Positions 42,839-51,113 of a stretch of DNA of 64,000 nt are shown here, piece after piece. This DNA is from an uncultured Lachnospiraceae bacterium (GTDB lineage Bacteria > Bacillota > Clostridia > Lachnospirales > Lachnospiraceae): assembly GCA_910577825.1 (NCBI GenBank), contig CAJTOK010000003.1, forward strand, positions 1 to 64,000, read 5' to 3'. The notes under the pieces were generated by a model. It had not been told where the DNA came from and did not search any database. It worked only from the letters and a program-made list of their open reading frames with translations. The stretch's first letter is position 1. Each line of letters opens with the position of its first letter. The position numbers were made by a program, and so were the translations under genes.

Positions 42839-45544
42839 ATGACAAGAGAAGAACTGGATAGTAAAAAGAAGCTTATTATGGAATTTGCTGCATCAAAGAC
42901 TTACAGGCCTATGACTGTTAAAGAAATGGGTGCTGTGCTGCAAGTACCTTCTAAGCAGAAAAAGGACTTACGCAAGGTAATAGAAGAGCTTTCTGGAGAA
43001 GGGAAACTGCAGGTTAATTCCAAAGGCAGGATTAAAATTATGCCTGATAATATTAAAACCGGCAAGTATATGGGCACACAAAGGGATTTTGGCTTTGTCA
43101 GGATTGAAGGTGAAGAAGATGATGTATATATAGCCGGCAATAAGTCAAAGGGTGCTGTTGATGGCGACACTGTAAGGGTTGCAGTTGAAAAGCAGAGGAA
43201 TGGAAAGAAACGTGAGGGCATGGTTACTGAAATCCTTGAAAGAGGCAGTGGTGTAATAGTCGGGACTTATTCAGACAGTAAAAGTTTTGGGTTTGTAATT
43301 GCTGATAACCAGAAGTTTGGAAAGGATATCTATATTGCAAAGGCTGACAGCAAAGGGGCAGTTACAGGGCATAAAGTAGTAGTTGAAATTACGGATTATG
43401 GCAGCGGCAGCAGGAATCCCGAGGGGCGGGTCATTGAGATTATAGGGCATATTAATGACCCGGGTGTTGATATAAAGTCAATTATCAAGGCATACGGGCT
43501 TCCAGAAGAATACCCGGAGGCTGTAATGGAGCAGGTGGAAGGCATTAGTGATACAGTTAGCGGGGAAGAGAAAAGCGGCAGGTCTGATTACAGGGATTTA
43601 CAGACTGTTACAATAGACGGTGAGGATGCAAAAGACCTTGATGATGCCATTACACTGTCAAGGGAAGGGGATATTTACAGGCTTGGTGTCCATATAGCTG
43701 ATGTAAGCCATTATGTTACAGAACATTCACCGCTCGACAAGGAGGCCTTAAAGCGTGGTACAAGCGTTTACCTTGTGGACAGGGTTATCCCTATGCTTCC
43801 GCATAAGCTTTCTAATGGGATATGCTCACTTAACCAGGGTGAGGACAGGCTTGCCCTTTCATGTATTATGGATATAAACCAGGCTGGTGAAATTACTGGC
43901 CATAGCATAGAAGAAACAATTATTAATGTAGACAGAAGGATGTCATATACCAGTGTAAATAAGATTATTGAACTGGAAGATAAGGAAGAGCGGGAGAAAT
44001 ATAAAGAATTTATACCTATGTTTGCGCTTATGTATGAAGTGGCAGATATTTTAAGGAAAAGAAGGTTTAAAAAGGGTTCAGTTGATTTTGATTTTCCAGA
44101 GAGCAAGATTATACTTGATGCAAAAGGAAAGCCTTTAGATATTAAAGAATATGAGAGAAACGGCGCACACAGGATTATAGAGGAATTTATGCTTGCTGCC
44201 AACCAGACTGTTGCAGAGGAATATTTCTGGCAGGAACTCCCGTTTGTGTACCGTGTCCATGAAACACCTGACAGTGAGAAAATATTGCAGTTAGGCATTT
44301 TTGTAAATAATTTTGGCTATACATTAAAGACAGGTACTAATGATGAAATACATCCAAAGGAAATACAGAAACTTTTAAATAATGTAAAAGGAAAGCCAGA
44401 AGAGGCACTTATAAGCAAACTTGCGCTGCGTTCAATGAAACAGGCAAAATATTCTGTAAACTGTGGCGGGCATTTTGGGCTTGCAATGAAGTATTACTGC
44501 CATTTTACTTCACCAATCAGGCGTTACCCTGATTTACAGATACACCGTATTATTAAGGAAAACCTCCATGGGAAACTTGAGGGCACAAGAACCAGCCATT
44601 ATAATAAAATACTTCCAGAAGTAGCAGAAGCATCAAGTATGCTTGAAAGGCGTGCGGATGATTCAGAACGTGAAGTTGAAAAGCTTAAAAAAGCGGAATA
44701 TATGGAACAGTTTATTGGAGAGAGTTTTGACGGCATAATTTCAGGCGTAACTTCATGGGGCATGTTTGTAGAACTTCCTAATACTGTTGAGGGAATGGTA
44801 AGGGTTGCTGATATACCAGGTGATTATTATTACTTTGATGAAGAACATTACAGCATGGTGGGTGGACATACAGGCAAAACTTATAAACTCGGAAGTAAAA
44901 TAAAAGTTACTGTTGCTGCCGTTGATAAGCTTGTTAAAACAATAGATTTTGTAATTGCAGAAGAAGGAAGCCAGGAGAGTAATTACCAGGATAAAAAGAA
45001 AAGCAGGAAAGCCAAAAAGGAAAAAAGGCAGAAAAAGCAGGATTATGCAGAAGACAGCAATAAGAAAAGCCCTGGTGAAGAAACAGCAAAACAGAAAGAG
45101 GAAACAAAACCTGGCATACCAGCAGCAAAAGAAAGGGCAGGAAAACAGGCAAGGCCAGCTGTTACAAGGAAAAAGAGGAAAAAAGAAAAAGGGATTAAAA
45201 AGATAATAAGGCTTATAAAGAAGAAACCAAAATTACAGTCTGGCATGGCTGCAAAGAAAAAGACTTTTGGAAAATTAAATATTGCTGGTGAAATAAAACC
45301 ATTAAAAAAAATTAATACAAATAATAACATTCTTAAAAATGTAGAAAAAGTAAATATTGGCGGCAGCAAGGCCAGAAAACGTGTTAAGGTACAGAGGGGA
45401 AAAAGGGCTGGCAGGAATATAAATTTAAAACAGAACAGCCATTCCCTGCGTTCTGCAAGAAAACAGGCAGAGGCAAAGAAAATACTGTCAAACAGAAGGC
45501 GTATTATAACAGCCAGAAAACGTAAAGGATTAAATAATAATTAA
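42839..45544 (+). CDS. rnr: Ribonuclease R
   Basis: A 901-residue 3'-5' exoribonuclease of the RNase II family. Order: helix-turn-helix-like N-terminus (about 1-70), two cold-shock domains (about 75-220), the RNB catalytic domain with the aspartates of TIDGEDAKDLDDAITLS (about 258-274), and an S1 domain (FDGIISGVTSWGMFVELP, about 632-650). A tail of about 195 residues, extremely rich in Lys and Arg, follows from about 709; E. coli RNase R has a shorter basic tail. It degrades structured RNA and, with SmpB-tmRNA, non-stop mRNAs. The ATG at 42839 follows GGGGGAGG. Confidence 0.93.
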   Translation: MTREELDSKKKLIMEFAASKTYRPMTVKEMGAVLQVPSKQKKDLRKVIEELSGEGKLQVNSKGRIKIMPDNIKTGKYMGTQRDFGFVRIEGEEDDVYIAGNKSKGAVDGDTVRVAVEKQRNGKKREGMVTEILERGSGVIVGTYSDSKSFGFVIADNQKFGKDIYIAKADSKGAVTGHKVVVEITDYGSGSRNPEGRVIEIIGHINDPGVDIKSIIKAYGLPEEYPEAVMEQVEGISDTVSGEEKSGRSDYRDLQTVTIDGEDAKDLDDAITLSREGDIYRLGVHIADVSHYVTEHSPLDKEALKRGTSVYLVDRVIPMLPHKLSNGICSLNQGEDRLALSCIMDINQAGEITGHSIEETIINVDRRMSYTSVNKIIELEDKEEREKYKEFIPMFALMYEVADILRKRRFKKGSVDFDFPESKIILDAKGKPLDIKEYERNGAHRIIEEFMLAANQTVAEEYFWQELPFVYRVHETPDSEKILQLGIFVNNFGYTLKTGTNDEIHPKEIQKLLNNVKGKPEEALISKLALRSMKQAKYSVNCGGHFGLAMKYYCHFTSPIRRYPDLQIHRIIKENLHGKLEGTRTSHYNKILPEVAEASSMLERRADDSEREVEKLKKAEYMEQFIGESFDGIISGVTSWGMFVELPNTVEGMVRVADIPGDYYYFDEEHYSMVGGHTGKTYKLGSKIKVTVAAVDKLVKTIDFVIAEEGSQESNYQDKKKSRKAKKEKRQKKQDYAEDSNKKSPGEETAKQKEETKPGIPAAKERAGKQARPAVTRKKRKKEKGIKKIIRLIKKKPKLQSGMAAKKKTFGKLNIAGEIKPLKKINTNNNILKNVEKVNIGGSKARKRVKVQRGKRAGRNINLKQNSHSLRSARKQAEAKKILSNRRRIITARKRKGLNNN

Positions 45545-45569
45545 AAGAAAGGAAATGGTTATTGGGAAT

Positions 45570-46037
45570 ATGGCAAAAGAAACCAGGAAATTAGTAGCAG
45601 GCAATAAAAAAGCGTTCCATGAATATTTTATTGAAGAAAAATACGAAGCCGGTATTTCACTTGCTGGTACAGAAGTTAAATCACTGCGTATGGGGAAATG
45701 CAGTATTAAAGAAGCTTTTATACGCCTGCGTAATGGGGAAGTCTATGTTTATAATATGCACATAAGCCCATATGAGAAAGGGAATATTTTTAATAAAGAC
45801 CCCATAAGGGAAAGAAAACTTCTGCTGCACCGCCATGAAATACGCAAAATTGAAGGGCAGATAGCACAGAAAGGTTATACAATGGTGCCTTTGAATGTGT
45901 ATTTTAAAGGAAGCCTTGTAAAAGTTGAAGTCGGGCTTGCGAAAGGCAAGAAACTTTATGATAAAAGGCAGGATATTGCAAAGAAAGACCAGCGCAGGGA
46001 AGCAGAAAGGAAATTTAAAGTACAAAATCTTTATTAA
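45570..46037 (+). CDS. smpB: SsrA-binding protein SmpB
   Basis: A 155-residue tmRNA-binding protein: KAFHEYFIEEKYEAGISLAGTEVKSLR (about 11-37) is the OB-fold core, PYEKGN (about 66-71) the RNA-contacting loop, and the basic C-terminal tail (DKRQDIAKKDQRREAERKF) enters the mRNA channel. The usual MAKETRK start is at 45570; the in-frame ATG at 45555 is only 2-3 bases from GAAAGGAA. It is encoded directly upstream of its RNA partner. Confidence 0.92.
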   Translation: MAKETRKLVAGNKKAFHEYFIEEKYEAGISLAGTEVKSLRMGKCSIKEAFIRLRNGEVYVYNMHISPYEKGNIFNKDPIRERKLLLHRHEIRKIEGQIAQKGYTMVPLNVYFKGSLVKVEVGLAKGKKLYDKRQDIAKKDQRREAERKFKVQNLY

Positions 46038-46115
46038 AGCCATATATACATGCACAGTGTTTCCATGTTTCATCAAGAAGTACATTTGTACTGCAATGAT
46101 GGGACTGGAAACCTT

Positions 46116-46144
46116 TTGACAAATAACCTGGTATATGTTATAGT
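46116..46144 (+). promoter_or_regulatory. Promoter of ssrA
   Basis: TTGACA (46116-46121), a 17-base spacer and TATAGT (46139-46144), about 55 bases before the mature tmRNA 5' end. Confidence 0.75.
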
Positions 46145-46203
46145 ATAAAACTATAATAGTTGTATATATTTATATATAACAGTGTGTCTTTAGATAATAA
46201 TAA

Positions 46204-46546
46204 GGGGTTGTACTGGTTTCGACGGGTTTTTTGAAGATGGAGAAGCTGTCCGTGGCGGACACCACGTTAAAAGTCCAGTTAAAATATAAACGCTGAAGAC
46301 AATAATTTAGCATTAGCTGCCTAAGCGCAGCCCACTGGTTCCTGCTTTCCGCGGCAGGGGTAACCGGTGTCACCTTTGCGGAACACTCTGTTGCCAAAGC
46401 TTTGAGGCAGCAGAAAATTTATGAAGCTACTAAAGGGTAAAGCCTGCAGGCGGGCGTTATCCGGAGGGAATGTTAAAACACTTGCTATGACAGTAGAAGT
46501 ACATTGGACAGGAGTCCGGACAGGGGTTCGACTCCCCTCAGCTCCA
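46204..46546 (+). ncRNA. ssrA: Transfer-messenger RNA (tmRNA)
   Basis: The 5' end GGGGTTG pairs with CAGCTCC at the 3' end (7-bp acceptor stem with G-U pairs). ACTGGTTTCGACGG near the start and GGGTTCGACTCCCCT at the end are the diagnostic tRNA-like parts. The tag frame at 46292-46324 reads GCT to TAA and encodes AEDNNLALAA, ending in the protease signal LAA. The 3' CCA is not encoded. It rescues stalled ribosomes with SmpB. Confidence 0.95.
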
Positions 46547-46553
46547 TTAATGC

Positions 46554-46584
46554 AAAGCCTGTAAATATAGAGTTTACAGGCTTT
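46554..46584 (+). terminator. Terminator of ssrA
   Basis: AAAGCCTGTAAA pairs with TTTACAGGCTTT around a 7-base loop, followed by TTG. Confidence 0.85.
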
Positions 46585-46620
46585 TGCTATATAAAAAAGT
46601 TTATAGAAAGAAGAATATTT

Positions 46621-46967
46621 ATGGCAGATAAAGAAGCAAATGGAATTGCTTACCAGAATAAAGATATTGCCAGTAAGATTTTTGCAGAAAAATTATTACT
46701 GATGAAACCGCAAAAAGAATAAAGGAGTGGATTTCTATGACAAAGGTTGCAAGATTATTTGAGGAAGAAAAAATTGAAGCTGTTAATGAAGCTGTTAATG
46801 CTGCTATAGAACGTGAACGCCAGCAGGCAAGGCAGCAGGCAAAACAGCAGGCATTAGATTCGGCTAAGGAACTTTTTAAGGAAGGGCTTAGTCCTGAGAA
46901 AATTGTAAAATGCCTTAAACTTCTTAGTTTAGAAGATGTAAAGGAATTACAGAAAAATATGGATTAA
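46621..46967 (+). pseudogene. Remnant of a PD-(D/E)XK nuclease-family transposase (Rpn/PDDEXK_2-like)
   Basis: Two pieces of one family are joined. The first (46621-46722, 33 codons) has the N-terminal signature GIAYQNKDIASKIFAE and then stops. The second (46737-46967, 76 codons) has the typical C-terminal end MTKVARLFEEEKIEAV followed by a Gln/Arg-rich coiled coil (RQQARQQAKQQ) and a short helical end. Intact members run to about 300 residues; the catalytic middle is missing. The second piece keeps AAGGAG before its ATG and might still be translated as a small coiled-coil protein. Confidence 0.65.
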
Positions 46968-47019
46968 GATAATGCAGGCAGGAAATACCAGTTTTATATA
47001 ATTAAAAGGAAGTAGTCAT

Positions 47020-48054
47020 ATGGATACCAGCCAGATTAAGCAGGAATTGAAAACAAGTGCATATAGTTTTTTAAAGGATAATAAGAATTTAGGCAGTAAT
47101 ATTATACTTTTAACACTTGGCGGCAGCCATGCTTATGGAATGGATAAGGAAGGTTCTGACCTTGATATAAGGGGGATTGCCATAAATTCTAAGAAAGATA
47201 TTTTATTAGGCACTGATTTCGGGCAGGTAGTTGATACAGTTACAGATACTACAATATATTCTTTTAATAAAATAATACAGCTTCTTAAATCAAGCAATCC
47301 TAATACAGTAGAGCTGCTTGGCTGTAAGCCGGAACATTACCTGCATTTATCTGGTGCTGGAAGGGAGCTGCTTGTAAACAGGAAAATATTTTTATCTAAA
47401 TTATGTATACATGCGTTTGCAGGATATGCAGGAAGCCAGCTGCGGAGAATGGAAAATAAAGCAGCAAGGCTGACAGGGCAGGAGCAGAATGAGGCACATA
47501 TACTTAAAAGCATTGATAATGCAAGGTACAGCTTTAAAGGCAGGTATTATCCGTTTAGTGGTAAAGACAGCATAAACCTTTATATTGATAAATCTGCACA
47601 GGAAGGATATAATACTGAAATTTTTATGGATGTGTGCCTTAACCATTATCCTTTAAGGGACTGGACTGGCATGTGGAATGAGATGAAAGCAATTACCAGC
47701 AGTTATAATAAAATTGGAAAGCGCAATGAAAAGGCAGTTTCACATAATAAACTTGGAAAGCATATGGCGCATTTAATCCGCCTGTATATGATGTGTATTG
47801 ATATTCTGGAAAAAGAAGAAATTGTTACATACAGGGAAGATGAGCATGAACTTCTTATGAGTATCAGGAACGGGGAATACCTGGATGATAACAGGCAGCC
47901 TGTACCAGCATTTTATGATTTGCTTGATGAATATGAAAAGAGGTTTGAGTATGCAAAGGATAATACATCACTTCCAGATATGCCAGATTATAAAAAAATA
48001 GATGAATTACAGATGTATATAAATGAAAAAATTGTAAAGGAAGAGTGTATATAA
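47020..48054 (+). CDS. Nucleotidyltransferase, RlaP-like (DNA polymerase beta superfamily)
   Basis: A 344-residue protein with a polymerase-beta-type nucleotidyltransferase core: LTLGGSHAYGMDKEGSDLDIRGI (about 31-53) provides the GS and DxD metal-binding motifs, with a third acidic position near DTVTDTTIYS. A helical C-terminal part follows (about 130-344). It resembles the RlaP family, which I recall as associated with RNA-repair pathways, but no ligase or RNA-repair partner is nearby. AAGGAAG precedes the ATG. It follows the transposase remnant and ends in a strong terminator. Confidence 0.7.
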   Translation: MDTSQIKQELKTSAYSFLKDNKNLGSNIILLTLGGSHAYGMDKEGSDLDIRGIAINSKKDILLGTDFGQVVDTVTDTTIYSFNKIIQLLKSSNPNTVELLGCKPEHYLHLSGAGRELLVNRKIFLSKLCIHAFAGYAGSQLRRMENKAARLTGQEQNEAHILKSIDNARYSFKGRYYPFSGKDSINLYIDKSAQEGYNTEIFMDVCLNHYPLRDWTGMWNEMKAITSSYNKIGKRNEKAVSHNKLGKHMAHLIRLYMMCIDILEKEEIVTYREDEHELLMSIRNGEYLDDNRQPVPAFYDLLDEYEKRFEYAKDNTSLPDMPDYKKIDELQMYINEKIVKEECI

Positions 48055-48061
48055 CCAGAAA

Positions 48062-48094
48062 AAGCAGGGCTTAGTGATAAGGCCCTGCTTTTTT
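48062..48094 (+). terminator. Terminator after the nucleotidyltransferase gene
   Basis: AGCAGGGC pairs with GCCCTGCT around a 9-base loop, followed by TTTTTT. Confidence 0.85.
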
Positions 48095-48159
48095 AAAGGC
48101 AGGTTAAAACCGCACAGTTGTAAATTTGTGAAAATTATAAATTTTACGTGTTTTTGGAA

Positions 48160-48188
48160 TTGCCTGTATGATGTTAAGGGTATATAAT
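48160..48188 (+). promoter_or_regulatory. Promoter of the interrupted gene and downstream signalling genes
   Basis: TTGCCT (48160-48165), a 17-base spacer and TATAAT (48183-48188), 66 bases before the ATG at 48254. Confidence 0.7.
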
Positions 48189-48369
48189 ATATATTATAGC
48201 AGGCAGTAATATAAATAAATTTATCCGGGAAATGTGGTTAATGGGAGGTATATATGGACACTAAGGAATTAATGGATTTTTTATGTAAGGAAACAGAATT
48301 TGGGGATTTGTATAATGAAAATATTTTACATGAATCTGAAAGTTTCAGGGAGGCTGTGGGCTGGTCAAT

Positions 48370-49271
48370 TATACTAATTCCACTTTAAATCAGGAAGAAA
48401 ATATGTTAAAATGTAAATATGAGTTATAGTAAAGATTTAAGAGAAAGAGCAGTAAAATATTATAAATCAGGACATACATTAAAAGAAACAAGTGAAATAT
48501 TTGGTGCAGGAATAAATACAATAAGCCAGTGGGTTAAAAAATATAAAGAAACAGGTGATTTATCAAATAAACCATTAAAAAGAGGGTTTAAAAAAATTGA
48601 TCCGGAAAAGCTGGTATTGTTTTTAGAAGAAAACCCAGATGCTTTTTTAAAAGAAACTGCAGAAGAATTTGGATGCAGTATGGAAGCAGTAAGGAAAGCA
48701 ATAAAAAGACTTGGAATAACACGAAAAAAAAGACACTGCGTTACTATGAGCAAAAAGAAGAAAAGGTAAAGGAATATCTTGGGAAAACGGCAGATATCAA
48801 TAAAGAAAATATTGTATATATTGATGAAACAGGAATTAACAGTTATTTATACCGTGAATATGCTTATTCAAAAAGAGGTAAGAAGGTTTATGGCAAAATA
48901 AAGGGAAGAAAATTTAAACATACAAATATTGTTGCTGCAAAATACGGAAAACAAATAATTGCACCAATGCAGTATGATACTACAATGACTGGTGAATTTT
49001 TTGAGGGATGGTTTGAAAAAATTCTTTTGCCTGTACTTCCTGAGGATGCAGTTATTGTTATGGATAATGCGTCTTTTCACCGTAAAAAACAGCTGGATGA
49101 AATTGCTGGAAATAATAATATAACATTGATATTTCTTCCACCATATTCCCCGGAATTGAATCCTATTGAAAAGGTATGGGCTAATATGAAAAAGTTTCTT
49201 CGGAATTTTCTTCATAATTTTTCTTCTTTGGATGACGCTATTTACTCCTTTTTTCAAGTTGAATGACTATA
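48370..49271 (+). mobile_element. IS630-family insertion sequence, 898 bp
   Basis: The element spans 48372-49269, flanked by TA duplications at 48370-48371 and 49270-49271. Terminal repeats are imperfect: left TACTAATTCCACTT, right (complement) TAGTCATTCAACTT, with further matches inward. TA target and transposase identify IS630/Tc1-mariner type. The coding region fills almost the whole element. Confidence 0.88.
48419..49266 (+). CDS. IS630-family transposase, expressed by -1 frameshift
   Basis: ORF A (48419-48769, 116 codons) is a helix-turn-helix DNA-binding region (KDLRERAVKYYKSGHTLKETSEIF and a second HTH near residue 80-105). ORF B, in the -1 frame, is open before and after 48724 and ends at 49266 with the DDE catalytic core: DETG (YIDETGINSY), MDNASFH and NPIEKVWAN. 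An A8 run followed by G (48724-48732) lies in the overlap, a classic slippery site. Shifting there joins the HTH directly to the catalytic part, giving a full-length transposase of about 282 residues. Confidence 0.85.
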
Positions 49272-50240
49272 ACAGCGGCAATATAATAAAGTTTACGGCA
49301 GAACTGTCGGAAAGCCTTTGCAGCATGGATTTATATAAGGCAAGCCTCCTTTCTAATTTTATAGGTTTTGCATGTGAGAAAGAAGAGGATACATCAGCAG
49401 GCAGAGGGGTTATAGAATTATTTGCCAAGGCATGTACTAATCTTTATAATATGTTCCAAAGCATGGAAGAAGATGAGGAGCGTGACGGGCTGCCGGATTT
49501 TAAAGAAGTTTATGGTAAAAACCAGGACTGGGCAAGGGCATATTTTGGATTTAATATTCTCAGTGTTTCTGCAATGGCTTTTTTAACAAGGGATGCCGGG
49601 CTTAGAAAGTTTCTTGCAGATAAAGGGATTAGTGAAGAAATAACTTACCTGGCAGAAGAAACTCCAGAAAGCCCTTACCTTAAATCGGTTTATTATGTTG
49701 ACTGTATGCAGAGGACATGCAGCAATTTAAAATTACTCGTTCTTTACCCGGCAGGGAAAAGGGGCTTTATTGCAGAGGCAAATGATATAAATAACTGTTT
49801 CCATTTAATTTTCCTGTTAGAAGAACAGATATGGGAAAATTTTGGAAGAAATTATGGGATGCCTGTGTTTGAGGCAGACCAGCCAGTTACAGACCTTGCA
49901 CATGGGGACTATCCAGATGGATTCCAGGGCAGGCCATATATCACACATTTCACGGAGTGTAATTACAGTGTAATGCCAGCCTCAACATGCGGCCAGGAGG
50001 AAATAATGAACCTGGTATGGGGAGAAATGCCGCCGGATTATATACCTGCCATAGATGGTTATGCTGTAATAGTACTTCTGGATGGAGGGCCGCAGAGAAG
50101 TTTTGATGTAAATTTCCTTGCTGTGCCGCATAGTGCACTTAACCCTTATGTAGAAATAGAAAGGGAGCTGGGCAGTGATGAATATAACCAGTGGGTTAAA
50201 AGGATAAAAGAAGTTTTATAAACAAAAAGGGGGACCGGGA

Positions 50241-51092
50241 ATGAAATATAAAGTTATAATTACAGGAAGCAGCAGAAGCCTTATTAACCAGTTTTTTGAC
50301 AATGTAGGCCAGAGGCTTGACTGCATAAGCTCTTCAGACCGTTATGAAGATATGGCTAACCATATTAAATATGTACAGACAGATGGATTTATTTTCTATC
50401 TTAGTGGTGAAAGCCCGGATGTCTTAAAGAAATACCTGGGCATTGCAAATGAACTTTACAGAAAGAAGATACCAGTTTTTATTATAGGTGATGCAAAAGA
50501 GGCTGCAAGGTTTGAAAAGGTGGTTACAGGTGTTAAGGTAAATATACTTGATAAATCACTGCCATACCGCAATATGGAGGAAAAAATTGTAAGGCTTTTA
50601 GGGGACAATAAAGTGTTAGAGAACAATAAGGCAGAGGCAGAAAGGGCTTCGCAGATAGCAGATTCTGCCGCAGATGCTGTAAAGGAGGCAGAGAAGCTGT
50701 TAGCAAAAATGGAAGCTGCTGAAGCAAATAAAAAGAAACATGTCCTTGTAGTGGATGATGACAGCAGTGTATTAAAGCTTGTCAAAAATTACCTGGCAGG
50801 GCGTTATGATGTAGCAACAGCCAAAAGCGGCAAAGTAGCAATGAAGTTCCTTGAAACTAAAAAAACAGACCTTGTGCTTTTAGACTATGAGATGCCAGAG
50901 GAAAAAGGGCCTGAGGTTTTAACCCAGATACGTGCTAATGAAAATACAAAGGATTTGCCAGTAGTATTTCTTACAGGGGTTACGGAAAAGGATAAAATAC
51001 AAGAAGTTCTTGCAATGAAACCACAGGGGTATCTTTTAAAGCCTATCAGCATGATGAAGCTTTCTGCTACGATTAAAAGTGTTATAGGCTGA
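50241..51092 (+). CDS. Response regulator with an N-terminal receiver-like extension
   Basis: A 283-residue protein. Residues 1-125 form an alpha/beta domain resembling a receiver without its phosphorylation site (YKVIITGSSRSLINQFF; TDGFIFYLSG; IPVFIIGD). A helical, Ala/Glu-rich linker (about 128-165) leads to a true receiver (166-283) with acidic VVDDDSS, phospho-acceptor Asp in LVLLDYEMPEEKG and Lys in LLKPIS. There is no DNA-binding output, so it may act on the hybrid kinase encoded 21 bases downstream or on another protein. GGGGG precedes the ATG. Confidence 0.82.
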   Translation: MKYKVIITGSSRSLINQFFDNVGQRLDCISSSDRYEDMANHIKYVQTDGFIFYLSGESPDVLKKYLGIANELYRKKIPVFIIGDAKEAARFEKVVTGVKVNILDKSLPYRNMEEKIVRLLGDNKVLENNKAEAERASQIADSAADAVKEAEKLLAKMEAAEANKKKHVLVVDDDSSVLKLVKNYLAGRYDVATAKSGKVAMKFLETKKTDLVLLDYEMPEEKGPEVLTQIRANENTKDLPVVFLTGVTEKDKIQEVLAMKPQGYLLKPISMMKLSATIKSVIG

Positions 51093-51113
51093 AAAAGGGG
51101 TCAGGAGGTATTT

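Larger units (their letters stand above)
48254..50221 (+). pseudogene. Unknown gene interrupted by an IS630-family element
   Basis: The ATG at 48254 follows GGGAGG and encodes 39 codons before an IS at 48372-49269. Beyond the IS the frame continues from 49270 to 50221. Removing the element and one TA copy gives WSINSGNIIKF across the join, in frame, for a 355-residue protein. Its parts include a helical N-terminal region and a C-terminal region with FTECNYSVMPASTCGQEE. I recognise no family and see no signal peptide or membrane segment. It lies 19 bases before a response regulator gene and a PocR-type kinase, so it was probably part of that signalling unit. An ATG in the IS end (49232) could restart the 3' part. 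Confidence 0.8.
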
